Assembly: GCA_045642465.1 (NCBI GenBank)
Contig: JAZUIY010000015.1
Location: 310,001-374,000, forward strand
DNA length: 64,000 bases
Source of the DNA: RUG420 sp045642465
GTDB lineage: Bacteria > Bacillota > Clostridia > Oscillospirales > Acutalibacteraceae
Direction: 5' to 3'
Shown here: one piece after another, positions 7,065-17,200 of the stretch
How the letters are laid out: the number at the start of each line of letters is the position of its first letter
Numbering within the stretch: the stretch's first letter is position 1
The notes under the pieces: model-generated
The model's input: the letters and a program-made list of their open reading frames with translations, nothing else
Databases searched by the model: none
What the model was told of the DNA's origin: nothing
Made by a program: the position numbers and the translations under genes

Positions 7065-8612
7065 ATGACGCAAGTTGCGGTTGAATTGCGTGGCATTTCA
7101 AAACGTTTTGGGTCTATTCAAGCCAACAAAGACGTGAATCTGAAAGTATATGCCGGTGAAATTTTGTCTCTTCTTGGGGAAAACGGTAGTGGTAAAACCA
7201 CACTGATGAACATGCTGGCCGGTATTTACCGTCCGGATGAAGGCGAAATTTTCGTGAATGGTGAAAAGGTGTCCATTGCGGACCCGAAAGATGCATATGC
7301 ATTGAAAATTGGTATGATCCACCAGCACTTCAAGCTGGTAGATGTATTCACTGCTGCCGAAAATGTCGTTCTCGGCTTTGACGATGGCGGAAAGTTTAAC
7401 GTAAAAGACGCTGCTAAAAAGATTAAGGAAATTGCAGACCGGTACGGATTCAACATCAATCCGGACCAGAAGGTCTACGACATGTCCGTTTCTCAAAAGC
7501 AGACCCTGGAAATCATCAAACAGCTTTATAGAGGGGCCAATATTTTAATTTTGGACGAACCGACTGCTGTTTTGACACCACAGGAAACCGAAAAGCTCTT
7601 TAACGTCATCCGCAACATGAAGGCCGACGGAAAATCCGTTATTATCATTACCCATAAATTACAGGAAGTACTTTCCATTTCTGACCGCGTTGCCATTCTC
7701 CGCAAGGGCGAATACATCGGCAGCGTTCCAACTGCAGAAGCCACCGAACAATCCCTGACGGAAATGATGGTAGGCAAAAAAGTGGAACTGAATATCAACC
7801 GTCCGGTTCCAACCCAGTTGGTAGAAAAAATCCGCGTGGAACACCTGAGCTGCCGCAACAGTGAAGGCGTCATTGCGCTGGATGACGTTTCCTTTACCGC
7901 CTACGGCGGGGAAATTCTGGGCATTGCCGGTATTTCCGGCTGTGGCCAGAAAGAACTTCTGGAATCCATTGCCGGTTTGCAGAAAACCGAAATGGGCTCT
8001 AGCATTACTTATTTTGATGAACAGCAAAATCCACACCAGTTAATTGGTCTGACTCCAAAGCAGATCAAAGACTTGGGTGTTTCTCTTTCCTTCGTACCGG
8101 AAGACCGACTGGGCATGGGCCTGGTAGGCTCCATGGGTATGGAAGGCAACATGTTACTCCGAAATTACAGTCACGGTTCTTCCTTCTTGCTGAAGGACAA
8201 CGTAAAGGCCTCCAGAAGGCTGGCAGAAGCCATTAAAGAAGAACTGGAAGTTGTTACCCCAAGTATTTCTACTCCGGTTAGTAAGCTCTCCGGTGGTAAT
8301 GTACAGAAGGTTTTGGTAGGCCGTGAAATTGCTGCATCGCCAACGGTTATGATGACCGCGTATGCAGTTCGTGGCTTGGACATTAACACGTCCTACACCA
8401 TTTACGACTTGCTCAACAAGCAGAAGGAAAAGGGCGTTGCCGTTATTTTCGTCGGCGAAGACCTGGACGTTTTACTGGGGCTTTCTGACCGTATTCTCAT
8501 TCTTTGCGGTGGCAAACTCAACGGCATTGTAGATGGCCGCAAGACTACCAAGGAAGAAGTGGGTATGCTCATGACCAACTTAAAAGAACAGGAGGGAGAA
8601 GCAAATGGCTAA
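7065..8612 (+). CDS. Nucleoside ABC transporter ATPase (two fused ABC domains)
   Basis: 515-aa ATPase of the NupO/BmpB type that powers the BMP-dependent importer. Domain 1 (about 5-240) has Walker A GENGSGKTT (38-46), Walker B ILILDEPTAVL and a weakened signature MSVSQKQ. Domain 2 (about 265-505) has a non-canonical P-loop GISGCGQKE, a good LSGGNVQK signature, and lacks a Walker B acid pair (TVMMTAYAVRGLDI). This asymmetry is normal for the sugar/nucleoside (CUT2-like) ATPases. The gene overlaps the next permease by 8 bases, showing translational coupling. Confidence 0.93.
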   Translation: MTQVAVELRGISKRFGSIQANKDVNLKVYAGEILSLLGENGSGKTTLMNMLAGIYRPDEGEIFVNGEKVSIADPKDAYALKIGMIHQHFKLVDVFTAAENVVLGFDDGGKFNVKDAAKKIKEIADRYGFNINPDQKVYDMSVSQKQTLEIIKQLYRGANILILDEPTAVLTPQETEKLFNVIRNMKADGKSVIIITHKLQEVLSISDRVAILRKGEYIGSVPTAEATEQSLTEMMVGKKVELNINRPVPTQLVEKIRVEHLSCRNSEGVIALDDVSFTAYGGEILGIAGISGCGQKELLESIAGLQKTEMGSSITYFDEQQNPHQLIGLTPKQIKDLGVSLSFVPEDRLGMGLVGSMGMEGNMLLRNYSHGSSFLLKDNVKASRRLAEAIKEELEVVTPSISTPVSKLSGGNVQKVLVGREIAASPTVMMTAYAVRGLDINTSYTIYDLLNKQKEKGVAVIFVGEDLDVLLGLSDRILILCGGKLNGIVDGRKTTKEEVGMLMTNLKEQEGEANG

Positions 8613-10056
8613 TGTGAAAGCAAAAGAACCAAAACTTCCATTGCTCCATGTGGTAAAACGCACGGACACTCCTTCCTGGCAGGCTTGGGCCATTCGCAGC
8701 GGCGCACTGCTGATTGCGCTGATCTTCTGCGGATTGTTCATTTACGCCTTTGCCGGCATCGGCTTCGGCGAAGCCTTTTCCCAGATGTTCCAGGGAACCT
8801 TTGGACGCATGGGCAATGCCACCAGTATGAAAATCAAGTGCTGGGACACCGCCATTTATGCCACAAAACTTCTGGCCATTGCAGTTGCCCTTGCTCCGGC
8901 GTTCAAAATGAAGTTCTGGAACATCGGTGCAGAAGGTCAGGTGCTCATGGGCGCCGTGGCCACCGCCTATGTCATGCATGACTGGGTGAACTTCTTAAGC
9001 GGCCCAATCCTCTATATAGTCATGCTGGGCGGCTGTGCACTCTTCGGTGCACTTTGGGCAGTTATTCCTGCCATCTTTAAAGCAAAGTGGGGAACCAACG
9101 AAGTTCTCTTCACCTTGATGATGAACTATGTAGCCATGAAAATCATGGACTACTTCTATAACGACTGGAAAGGACAGAAGTCCTCTCTGGAAACCATTAA
9201 CCGCATGGGCCACGAAGGCTGGCTGCCGGAAATTTTTGGCCATGGCTACGCTTTGAACATTGTGGTGTTCCTGCTTCTGGCAGTACTCATGTATTTCTAC
9301 TTGTCCAAGACCAAGCACGGTTATGAAATTGCCGTTGTCGGCGAATCCGAAAATACCGCCAGATATGCCGGTATTAATGTTTCGAAAGTTATTATCCGCA
9401 CCATGATTCTTTCCGGTGCCATCTGTGGTGTCGTTGGCGGCCTTACGGTTGCCGGTCAGGCCCACACCATTTCCTCTGTAAATACAGCAGGCGGCTACGG
9501 CTTTACCGCTATTATTGTTGCCTGGCTTGCCAAGTTTAACACCCTGAGCATGATTGCCATTTCCTTGCTGATTATGTTCTTAGAAAAGGGTACCGGTCAG
9601 TTGGCCAACAACTATCCGGCCATGGGTACCGGCGCCGGGGACGTTATGATTGGTATTGTATTGTTCTTGGTAATCGGTTCAGAATTCTTTATCAACTACC
9701 GCGTCATCTTTGACCGTACCCCAGCCCTCATTGCCAAAATCTTCGGGGAAGATGCCCTGACCACCAAGCGGAAAGCTACCGGCGGTTTGGCTATGAAACC
9801 GGTTGTTGGCAAGAAGGCAGGAGACATTACCAAGGCAGTTCAGGCTGCTGCAGGAAAATCCAAAGCACCGGCTGTAGATGCCAAGCCAGTGGCAGAAGCT
9901 TCCAAGGAAGCCACCGCGCCGGTAGAAAGCAAATTCAAAATTGGTGAAACACCAAAACTCGACATGGAAGAAGCGCCGAATGTGACTGCGGAAAAAGCCG
10001 GCAGTCTCAAGGCAGATTTAGAAGAAATGAAATCGGAAGGGGAGGTAGAGGCATGA
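8605..10056 (+). CDS. Nucleoside ABC transporter permease (NupP-like) with long charged tail
   Basis: Membrane permease of the BPD_transp_2 family, 483 aa. About eight to ten helices span residues 30-360, with the family EAA-like stretch GESENTARYAGINVSKVIIRTM. RBS GGAGGGAGAAGCAA precedes the ATG. Residues after about 375 form an Ala/Lys/Glu-rich, low-complexity cytoplasmic tail of roughly 105 residues that ordinary NupP homologues lack. The gene overlaps the ATPase upstream by 8 bases and the second permease downstream by 4. Tail function is unknown; it could be a regulatory or tethering segment. Confidence 0.9.
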   Translation: MANVKAKEPKLPLLHVVKRTDTPSWQAWAIRSGALLIALIFCGLFIYAFAGIGFGEAFSQMFQGTFGRMGNATSMKIKCWDTAIYATKLLAIAVALAPAFKMKFWNIGAEGQVLMGAVATAYVMHDWVNFLSGPILYIVMLGGCALFGALWAVIPAIFKAKWGTNEVLFTLMMNYVAMKIMDYFYNDWKGQKSSLETINRMGHEGWLPEIFGHGYALNIVVFLLLAVLMYFYLSKTKHGYEIAVVGESENTARYAGINVSKVIIRTMILSGAICGVVGGLTVAGQAHTISSVNTAGGYGFTAIIVAWLAKFNTLSMIAISLLIMFLEKGTGQLANNYPAMGTGAGDVMIGIVLFLVIGSEFFINYRVIFDRTPALIAKIFGEDALTTKRKATGGLAMKPVVGKKAGDITKAVQAAAGKSKAPAVDAKPVAEASKEATAPVESKFKIGETPKLDMEEAPNVTAEKAGSLKADLEEMKSEGEVEA

Positions 10057-11066
10057 CCACATTAGCTGCAACATTGCTGGCATGGCTCAACCGTGCCGTT
10101 ATCTTCGGTGCCATCATTATGTACGGCGCCATGGGCGAAACTCTGACCGAAAAATCCGGCAACATGAACTTGGGTACCCCGGGTACCATGTGTGTTGGTG
10201 GTGCCTGCGGATTCGTAGGCTGCTACCTTTATGAATTAAATGCCTCTTCTACCAACGCGCTGGTTATCATCTTAATTGGTTTACTCAGTGCTTTTGCAGG
10301 CGGCGCCCTTTGCGGCGTGCTCTTTAGCGTATTGACCACCACACTGAAGGTAAACCAGAACGTTGTTGGTTTGGCATTGACCATTTTTGGATCCGGCGTT
10401 GCCAGATTCATGGGTATGTTCGTTGTACCGTCCGGTGCCACTGCCGTAAAAGCCATTGATGCCAACAAGGTATTCAATGCCAAACTGGGCATTGCCCAGT
10501 CCACCGGCGCCTTCGGTAAAATCTTCTTCAACTATGGCTTCATGATGTACTTAGCCATTGTGCTGGCCATCATTATGGCACTGTTCTTGAAGAAGACCAG
10601 AGCCGGCCTGAACTTGCGTGCAGTTGGGGAAAACCCAGCCACTGCAGATGCTGCCGGTATCAACGTTACCCGCTATAAATATTTGGCTACCGTTTTGGGC
10701 TCCGGCATTGCCGGCTTGGGCGGCGTTTACTACGTATTAGATTACAACTACGGCGGCTGGTCCACCTTTGCCGGGGAATCCATTGAGGCCCTTGGCTGGT
10801 TGGCCGTTGCCCTGGTTATTTTCGCTGCATGGAAACCACTGAACCTGCTTTGGGGTTCCCTGATTTTCGGCGTAGCTTACTGGTTATACAACTATATTTC
10901 TGCTTTTGGCGGTATCTTTATTGTCAGCAGCGCACAGAGTTCTTTGCTGGAAACCATTCCTTATTTGGTTACCATTTTGGTACTGGTTATTGCCTCTGTT
11001 CGAAAGAGCAAAGAAAACCAGGGACCGGCTTCTCTGGGCCTGTCTTACTTCCGAGAAGACAGATAA
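10053..11066 (+). CDS. Nucleoside ABC transporter permease (NupQ-like)
   Basis: Second BPD_transp_2 permease, 337 aa, all hydrophobic helices, with GETLTEKSGNMNLGTPG near the N-terminus (the family EKxGxxNLG motif) and LNLRAVGENPATADAAGINV in the cytoplasmic coupling loop. The ATG overlaps the previous stop (ATGA), so the pair is made in equal amounts. It pairs with the 8605 permease to form the heterodimeric channel. Substrate class (nucleosides) is inferred from the BMP-type binding protein. Confidence 0.93.
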   Translation: MTTLAATLLAWLNRAVIFGAIIMYGAMGETLTEKSGNMNLGTPGTMCVGGACGFVGCYLYELNASSTNALVIILIGLLSAFAGGALCGVLFSVLTTTLKVNQNVVGLALTIFGSGVARFMGMFVVPSGATAVKAIDANKVFNAKLGIAQSTGAFGKIFFNYGFMMYLAIVLAIIMALFLKKTRAGLNLRAVGENPATADAAGINVTRYKYLATVLGSGIAGLGGVYYVLDYNYGGWSTFAGESIEALGWLAVALVIFAAWKPLNLLWGSLIFGVAYWLYNYISAFGGIFIVSSAQSSLLETIPYLVTILVLVIASVRKSKENQGPASLGLSYFREDR

Positions 11067-11074
11067 CATTTTCG

Positions 11075-11103
11075 TTGTGACAGTAAGTCAACTATGCTAT
11101 AGT
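11075..11103 (+). promoter_or_regulatory. Promoter of purB
   Basis: -35 TTGTGA (11075-11080), 17-bp spacer, -10 TATAGT (11098-11103), 40 bases before the purB ATG. No terminator is obvious between the permease gene and this promoter. Confidence 0.6.
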
Positions 11104-11143
11104 ATTGGCGGTTATTTCTAAACATGGAAAGGGAGACAAACCA

Positions 11144-12577
11144 ATGGTAAAAGACACTTATGAAACTCCGTTAAATTCCCGTTATGCATCCAAGGAAATG
11201 CAGTACATTTTCTCTCCGGACTTTAAGTTCCGCACCTGGAGAAAACTCTGGATTGCCCTGGCTGAAAGCGAACAGGAATTGGGCTTAAATATTACAGATG
11301 AACAGATTGCCGAACTGAAGAAATTCCAGGACGACATCAACTATGAAGTAGCAATTGAAGAAGAAAAGAGACGCCGTCATGACGTTATGTCTCATGTTTA
11401 TGCCTATGGCGTACAGTGCCCAACCGCAAAGCCAATCATCCACTTAGGCGCAACTTCCTGCTACGTTGGAGACAACACTGACGTTATTACCATGACCGAA
11501 GGCCTTAAGTTAATTGAAAAGAAACTGGTTAACTTAATGGACAAACTTTCAAAGTTTGCCATGGAATACAAGGATATGCCTTGCCTTGGTTTTACCCACT
11601 ATCAGCCGGCACAGCCAACCACCGTTGGTAAGCGTGCCTCCCTTTGGCTTCAGGACGTTCTCATGGACTACGAAGCACTGGAATATCAGATTTCCCAGAT
11701 GAAACTGTTGGGTTCCAAAGGTACCACCGGTACGCAGGCTTCCTTTATGGAACTCTTCAACGGTGACCAGGATAAAATCCGTCAGCTGGACGGCAAAATT
11801 GCAGAAAAAATGGGCTTTCAGGCCTGCTTCCCGGTATCCGGCCAGACCTATTCCAGAAAATTAGACTATCAGGTATGTGCAGTCCTTTCCGGCATTGCAC
11901 AGTCTGCTTATAAATTTGGCGGCGACCTCCGTCTGCTCCAGCACATGAAGGAATTGGAAGAACCGTTTGAAAAGACCCAGATTGGTTCCTCTGCCATGGC
12001 TTACAAGAGAAACCCAATGCGTTCCGAACGTATTTGCTCTTTGGCCCGCTATGTTATGTGCGATACACTGAACCCGGCAATGACCGGCGCAACCCAGTGG
12101 CTGGAACGTACCCTGGATGACTCCGCAAACAAGCGTCTTGCCGTAGCAGAAGCATTCCTTGCTACTGACGCTATTTTGGAACTCTACAACAACGTAGTAG
12201 ACGGCCTTGTAGTTTATCCAAAGATGATTGAAAACCGTCTTCTTTCCGAACTGCCATTTATGGCTACCGAAAACATTATGATGGAAGCCGTTAAGAAGGG
12301 TGGAGACCGTCAGGAACTTCACGAAAGAATCCGCGTACACTCCATGGATGCCGGTAAGGTAGTAAAAGTGGACGGTGGAAAGAACGACCTGCTGGAACGC
12401 ATTGCTGCTGACCCAGCATTTGGCATGACTTTGGAAGAACTGGAATCTGTTATGGATCCGAAGAACTTCGTAGGCCGTGCACCAAATCAGACGGAAGAAT
12501 TTGTAACCAACTTCATTCAGCCAATCTTGAAAGAAAAGGCCGACTTACTTGGCCTTGACGTTGAAATTAACGTATAA
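11144..12577 (+). CDS. purB: Adenylosuccinate lyase
   Basis: Cytosolic lyase acting twice in purine synthesis: SAICAR to AICAR plus fumarate, and adenylosuccinate to AMP plus fumarate. 477 aa from the ATG at 11144 (RBS AAAGGGAG); the longer frame upstream lacks its own ribosome site. The fumarase/aspartase superfamily signature is GSSAMAYKRNPMRSE, and HLGATSCYVGDNTD holds the catalytic-loop His region. The length fits the longer, eukaryote-like PurB clade rather than the ~430-aa Bacillus type. purA follows within 55 bases, so the two steps from IMP to AMP are adjacent. Confidence 0.95.
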   Translation: MVKDTYETPLNSRYASKEMQYIFSPDFKFRTWRKLWIALAESEQELGLNITDEQIAELKKFQDDINYEVAIEEEKRRRHDVMSHVYAYGVQCPTAKPIIHLGATSCYVGDNTDVITMTEGLKLIEKKLVNLMDKLSKFAMEYKDMPCLGFTHYQPAQPTTVGKRASLWLQDVLMDYEALEYQISQMKLLGSKGTTGTQASFMELFNGDQDKIRQLDGKIAEKMGFQACFPVSGQTYSRKLDYQVCAVLSGIAQSAYKFGGDLRLLQHMKELEEPFEKTQIGSSAMAYKRNPMRSERICSLARYVMCDTLNPAMTGATQWLERTLDDSANKRLAVAEAFLATDAILELYNNVVDGLVVYPKMIENRLLSELPFMATENIMMEAVKKGGDRQELHERIRVHSMDAGKVVKVDGGKNDLLERIAADPAFGMTLEELESVMDPKNFVGRAPNQTEEFVTNFIQPILKEKADLLGLDVEINV

Positions 12578-12589
12578 GTAGGGTATAAT
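12561..12589 (+). promoter_or_regulatory. Internal promoter of purA inside the purB 3' end
   Basis: -35 TTGAAA (12561-12566), 17-bp spacer, -10 TATAAT (12584-12589). The -35 lies within the last codons of purB. Confidence 0.65.
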
Positions 12590-12631
12590 CCCTCTGTTAT
12601 TTTGAAATCCAATTTGGAGGTGCCATTTTCA

Positions 12632-13912
12632 ATGGTTAAAGCAATTGTAGGTGCCAACTGGGGCGACGAAGGTAAAGGTAAGATTACCGACATGTTTGCT
12701 CAGGAATCTGACATTGTCATTCGTTATCAGGGCGGTGCCAACGCAGGTCATACTATTATTAATAACTATGGCCGTTTCGCACTTCACACTCTTCCATCCG
12801 GCGTATTCAGCCAGAAGACCGTTAACATTGTTGGTAACGGTATGGCTTTTGACGTTGAAAAGTTCATGAAGGAATATCATGACTTAGTTGCAGCAGGCGT
12901 TCCTGCTCCACAGATTATGATTTCTGAACGTGCTCACGTTGTTATGCCTTATCATGTAGACTTTGACGTTTTTGAAGAAGAACGTCTTGGCAAAGCCGCT
13001 TTCGGTTCCACCAAGTCCGGTATTGCACCATTCTTCTCCGACAAGGTTGCTAAAATCGGTTTCCAGGTATGTGAACTCTATGATGACGAATACCTGAAGG
13101 AAAAGATTCACCGCGTCATTGAAGTGAAGAACCTCCAGTTAGAAGCTATCTACCATAAGCCTCTCATTGATGAAGAAGCTCTTTATGAAAAGCTGGTAGA
13201 CTGGCGTGAACAGATTAAACCGTTCGTAGCTGACACCAACGCTTTCTTGCAGAAGGCAGTGAAAGAAGGAAAGAACATCCTTCTGGAAGGTCAGCTGGGT
13301 ACCCTGAAAGATACCGACTCCGGTATTTATCCAATGGTTACCTCCAGTTCCACTTTGGCAGCATACGGTGCTGTTGGTGCAGCTGGTATTCCACCATATG
13401 CCATTAAGGACATTGTCTGCATTACCAAGGCTTATTCCTCTGCAGTAGGTGCAGGTGAATTTGTCTCCGAAATCTTAGACGAGGACGAAGCGCAGGAACT
13501 CCGTATTCACGGCGGTGACAAGGGCGAATTCGGTGCCACCACCGGCCGTCCACGTCGTGTAGGCTGGTTCGATGCTGTTGCTTCCCGCTATGGTGTTACC
13601 ACCCAGGGCGCTACCGAAGTCGTTATTACCGCTCTGGACTGCCTTTCCTATCTGGAAACCTTAAAGATTTGCGTTGGTTATGAAATTGACGGCGAAATCA
13701 CCAAGGACTTCCCAGTTACCCCGAAGCTGAAAAAGGCAAAGCCGGTTTACAAGGAATTCAAGGGTTGGCATTGCGACATCCGTGGCATTACCAAATATGA
13801 AGATCTTCCACAGGAAACCAGAGACTACGTTGAATTCATTGAACAGGAACTTGGCGTAAGAGTTTCCATGGTTTCCAACGGTCCAAAGCGTGAAGAAATT
13901 ATTCACAGATAA
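12632..13912 (+). CDS. purA: Adenylosuccinate synthetase
   Basis: GTP-dependent condensation of IMP with aspartate to adenylosuccinate. 426 aa from the ATG at 12632; RBS GGAGG lies 11 bases upstream. The N-terminal GDEGKGK (11-17) is the GTP P-loop, GGANAGHTI holds the catalytic His, and TTGRPRRVGWFD is the C-terminal IMP/Asp loop. It has its own promoter within purB and ends at a strong terminator, so purA can be expressed apart from purB. Confidence 0.96.
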   Translation: MVKAIVGANWGDEGKGKITDMFAQESDIVIRYQGGANAGHTIINNYGRFALHTLPSGVFSQKTVNIVGNGMAFDVEKFMKEYHDLVAAGVPAPQIMISERAHVVMPYHVDFDVFEEERLGKAAFGSTKSGIAPFFSDKVAKIGFQVCELYDDEYLKEKIHRVIEVKNLQLEAIYHKPLIDEEALYEKLVDWREQIKPFVADTNAFLQKAVKEGKNILLEGQLGTLKDTDSGIYPMVTSSSTLAAYGAVGAAGIPPYAIKDIVCITKAYSSAVGAGEFVSEILDEDEAQELRIHGGDKGEFGATTGRPRRVGWFDAVASRYGVTTQGATEVVITALDCLSYLETLKICVGYEIDGEITKDFPVTPKLKKAKPVYKEFKGWHCDIRGITKYEDLPQETRDYVEFIEQELGVRVSMVSNGPKREEIIHR

Positions 13913-13930
13913 GACTTGTTAAAATGCTCA

Positions 13931-13961
13931 AAAATCGACCTCGAAAGAGGTCGATTTTTTT
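13931..13961 (+). terminator. Intrinsic terminator after purA
   Basis: AAAATCGACCTC-gaaa-GAGGTCGATTTT followed by further T residues. Confidence 0.92.
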
Positions 13962-13984
13962 CGTGGTAAAGTGGAGTGCCTTTC

Positions 13985-14013
13985 TTGTTTCAAAACCCTA
14001 GCCGTGGTATAAT
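13985..14013 (+). promoter_or_regulatory. Promoter of the carB-guaA operon
   Basis: -35 TTGTTT (13985-13990), 17-bp spacer, extended -10 TGGTATAAT (TATAAT at 14008-14013). The resulting transcript has a leader of about 190 bases before carB. Confidence 0.7.
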
Positions 14014-14051
14014 AACGCAAATCAAAAAACTATTGCTTGGGGGCATTAAGA

Positions 14052-14108
14052 ATGCATGGAACCATCCATCCACAGCTTCTTAAAACTGAACAGAATAAGC
14101 TAAATTAG
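14052..14108 (+). CDS. Possible 18-aa upstream ORF in the carB leader
   Basis: An ATG at 14052, 8 bases after GGGGG (14039-14043), opens an 18-codon frame (MHGTIHPQLLKTEQNKLN) ending in TAG at 14106-14108. The stop codon overlaps the 5' arm of a leader hairpin, TAGGCAC (14106-14112) with GTGCCTA (14140-14146). This arrangement resembles translation-dependent attenuation, but there is no run of diagnostic codons and no clear terminator stem before carB. Translation is unproven and the peptide may be fortuitous. Confidence 0.3.
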   Translation: MHGTIHPQLLKTEQNKLN

Positions 14109-14146
14109 GCACTGCGTATTTTATTTCATAATTACGTTGGTGCCTA
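14106..14146 (+). promoter_or_regulatory. Leader hairpin upstream of carB
   Basis: Seven-base arms TAGGCAC and GTGCCTA enclose a 27-base AT-rich loop, about 60 bases before the carB start. No known riboswitch class was recognised in the leader. Confidence 0.4.
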
Positions 14147-14207
14147 TTATTCTATAAAAGGGCTTCCCGCCCGTACCCACAGGCAAAAAAATCAGGAGGA
14201 ACACAAA

Positions 14208-17200
14208 ATGCCACAGAGAACAGACATTAAAAAAGTACTCATTATTGGCTCCGGTCCAATCATCATTGGCCAGGCTTGTGAATTTGACTATTCCGGTACG
14301 CAGGCTTGTAAAGCACTGAAGTCTTTGGGTTATGAAATTGTATTGGTTAACTCCAACCCTGCAACCATCATGACCGACCCGGAAACGGCAGACGTAACCT
14401 ACATTGAACCACTGAACGTAGACCGTCTGGAAAAAATCATTGAAAAGGAACGTCCGGATGCCTTGCTGCCAAACCTTGGCGGCCAGTCCGCATTGAACCT
14501 TTGCTCCGAATTAAACGAAGCCGGCATTTTGGATAAATATAACGTAAAAGTAATCGGCGTTCAGGTAGATGCCATTGAACGTGGTGAAGACCGCTTGGAA
14601 TTCAAGGCAACCATGGATCGCCTTGGCATTGAAATGGCACAGTCCGACGTAGCTTACAGCGTTGAACAGGCTCTTGAAATTGCTGACAAACTGAACTACC
14701 CGGTAGTTCTCCGTCCTGCATACACCATGGGTGGTGCCGGCGGCGGCCTTGTTTATAACAAGGAAGAACTTACCACCGTTTGTAAACGCGGCCTCCAGGC
14801 CTCCCTGGTTGGCCAGGTACTGGTTGAAGAATCCATTCTTGGATGGGAAGAATTGGAACTGGAAATTGTTCGTGACTGCGAAGGTAACATGATTACCGTT
14901 TGCTTCATTGAAAATATTGACCCAATCGGCGTTCACACCGGAGACTCCTTCTGCTCCGCTCCAATGCTGACCATTTCTGAAGAATGCCAGAAGCGTCTTC
15001 AGGAACAGGCTTATAAGATTGTTAACGAAGTTGGCGTTATCGGCGGCTGTAACGTACAGTTTGCCCATGACCCTGTTTCTGACAGAATCATCATTATTGA
15101 AATCAACCCAAGAACTTCCCGTTCTTCCGCTTTGGCTTCCAAGGCAACCGGTTTCCCAATTGCATTAATTTCTGCAAAGCTGGCTACCGGCCTTACCTTG
15201 AAAGAAATCCCGTGCGGTAAATACGGTACTTTGGATAAGTATGTTCCAGACGGCGAATATGTTGTAATTAAGTTTGCTCGCTGGGCATTCGAAAAGTTTA
15301 AGGGCGTAGAAGATAAACTGGGTACTCAGATGCGCGCCGTAGGCGAAGTTATGAGTATTGGTAAAACCTATAAGGAAGCTTTCCAGAAAGCCATCCGTTC
15401 TTTGGAAACCGGCCGCTATGGCTTGGGCCATGTAAAGAACTTTGATGATCTCTCCAAGGATGAACTGCTTCAGATGCTCCGCACCCCATCTTCCGAACGT
15501 CACTTCTTACTTTATGAAGCAATCCGCAAGGGTGCTGACCTGGAAGAACTGTTCGAAATCACCAAGGTTAAGATGTGGTTCTTGGAACAGATGAAGGAAT
15601 TGGTAGACGAAGAAGAAGCTCTGCTGGCATGCAAGGGTTCCCTTCCTGCTGACGAACTGCTCATCCAGGCTAAGAAGGACGGCTTCTCTGATAAATATCT
15701 GTCTCAGCTGCTCTCTGTTTCCGAAGATGACGTTCGCAACAAGAGACTTGCTCTTGGGGTAGAAGAAAAGTGGGAAGGCGTACACGTTTCCGGTACCGAA
15801 AACAGCGCTTACTACTATTCCTCTTACAACATGACCGAAGACAAGAACCCGACCGAATCCGAAAAGCCAAAGATTATGATTCTTGGCGGCGGTCCAAACA
15901 GAATTGGCCAGGGTATTGAATTCGACTACTGCTGTGTTCACGCTGCAAAGGCACTGAAACAGCTTGGTTTCGAAAGCATTATTGTTAACTGTAACCCAGA
16001 AACCGTATCCACCGACTATGACACTTCCGACAAGCTTTATTTCGAACCGCTGACTTTGGAAGATGTTCTTAGCATTTACAATAAAGAAAAGCCGGTTGGT
16101 GTAATTGCTCAGTTTGGCGGACAGACTCCACTGAACTTGGCTGCTGACCTGGAAAAGAACGGCGTTAAGATTCTCGGTACTTCCCCAGCCATCATTGACT
16201 TGGCAGAAGACAGAGACCAGTTCCGCGCTATGATGGACAAGCTTGGCATTCCAATGCCGGAAGCAGGCATGGCCGTTGACGTAGAAGAAGCTCTGGAAAA
16301 CGCCCACAAGATTGGTTATCCGGTAATGGTTCGTCCATCCTACGTATTGGGTGGCCGTGGCATGGAAGTTGTTTACGATGACGAACAGCTGGCTGAATAC
16401 ATGGCTGCTGCAGTTGGTGTAACTCCAGACCGCCCTATCTTGATTGACCGTTTCTTAAACCACGCTCTGGAATGCGAAGCAGATGCAATTGCAGATGGCG
16501 AACATGCCTTTGTTCCTGCAGTTATGGAACACATTGAACTTGCCGGTGTTCACTCCGGTGACTCTGCCTGCATTATCCCATCCGCTCACATTACTCCGGA
16601 AAATGTGGCAACCATCAAAGAATATACCCGTAAGATTGCAGAAGAAATGCACGTTCGCGGTCTCATGAACATGCAGTATGCAATTGAAAACGGTGTTGTA
16701 TATGTTCTGGAAGCCAACCCACGTGCTTCCCGTACCGTTCCACTGGTATCCAAGGTATGTAACATCCGCATGGTACCTTTGGCAACTCAGATTGTTACTT
16801 CTGAACTGACCGGTAAAGCATCTCCTGTACCGGAACTGAAGGAAATGGATATTCCGAACTATGGCGTTAAGGAAGCTGCATTCCCATTCAACATGTTCCC
16901 AGAAGTAGACCCAATCCTTGGACCGGAAATGCGTTCCACCGGTGAAGTACTTGGTCTTTCCCCATCCTATGGTGAAGCCTTCTTCAAAGCACAGGAAGCA
17001 ATTCAGTCCAAGCTCCCAACCAGCGGCGCAGCACTTCTGTCCGTAAAGAACAAGGACAAGGATGAAGTCATTGAAGTTGCCAAGTCTCTTGCAGATGACG
17101 GCTTCAAACTTTACGCCACCGAAGGTACCTTCAATACCATTGATGAAGCTGGTATCCCAGTAGAAAAAGTTCTTAAGATTTATGAAGGTCGTCCAAATTG

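Noticed and set aside
5651..7096. 481-codon minus-strand frame opposite the BMP lipoprotein
   Set aside because: No recognisable motifs or ribosome site; the plus strand has a signal peptide and BMP family motifs.
7890..8500. Inactivated second ABC domain in the nucleoside ATPase
   Set aside because: Missing Walker B acids and altered P-loop in domain 2 are normal for this ATPase family, so it is not a pseudogene sign.
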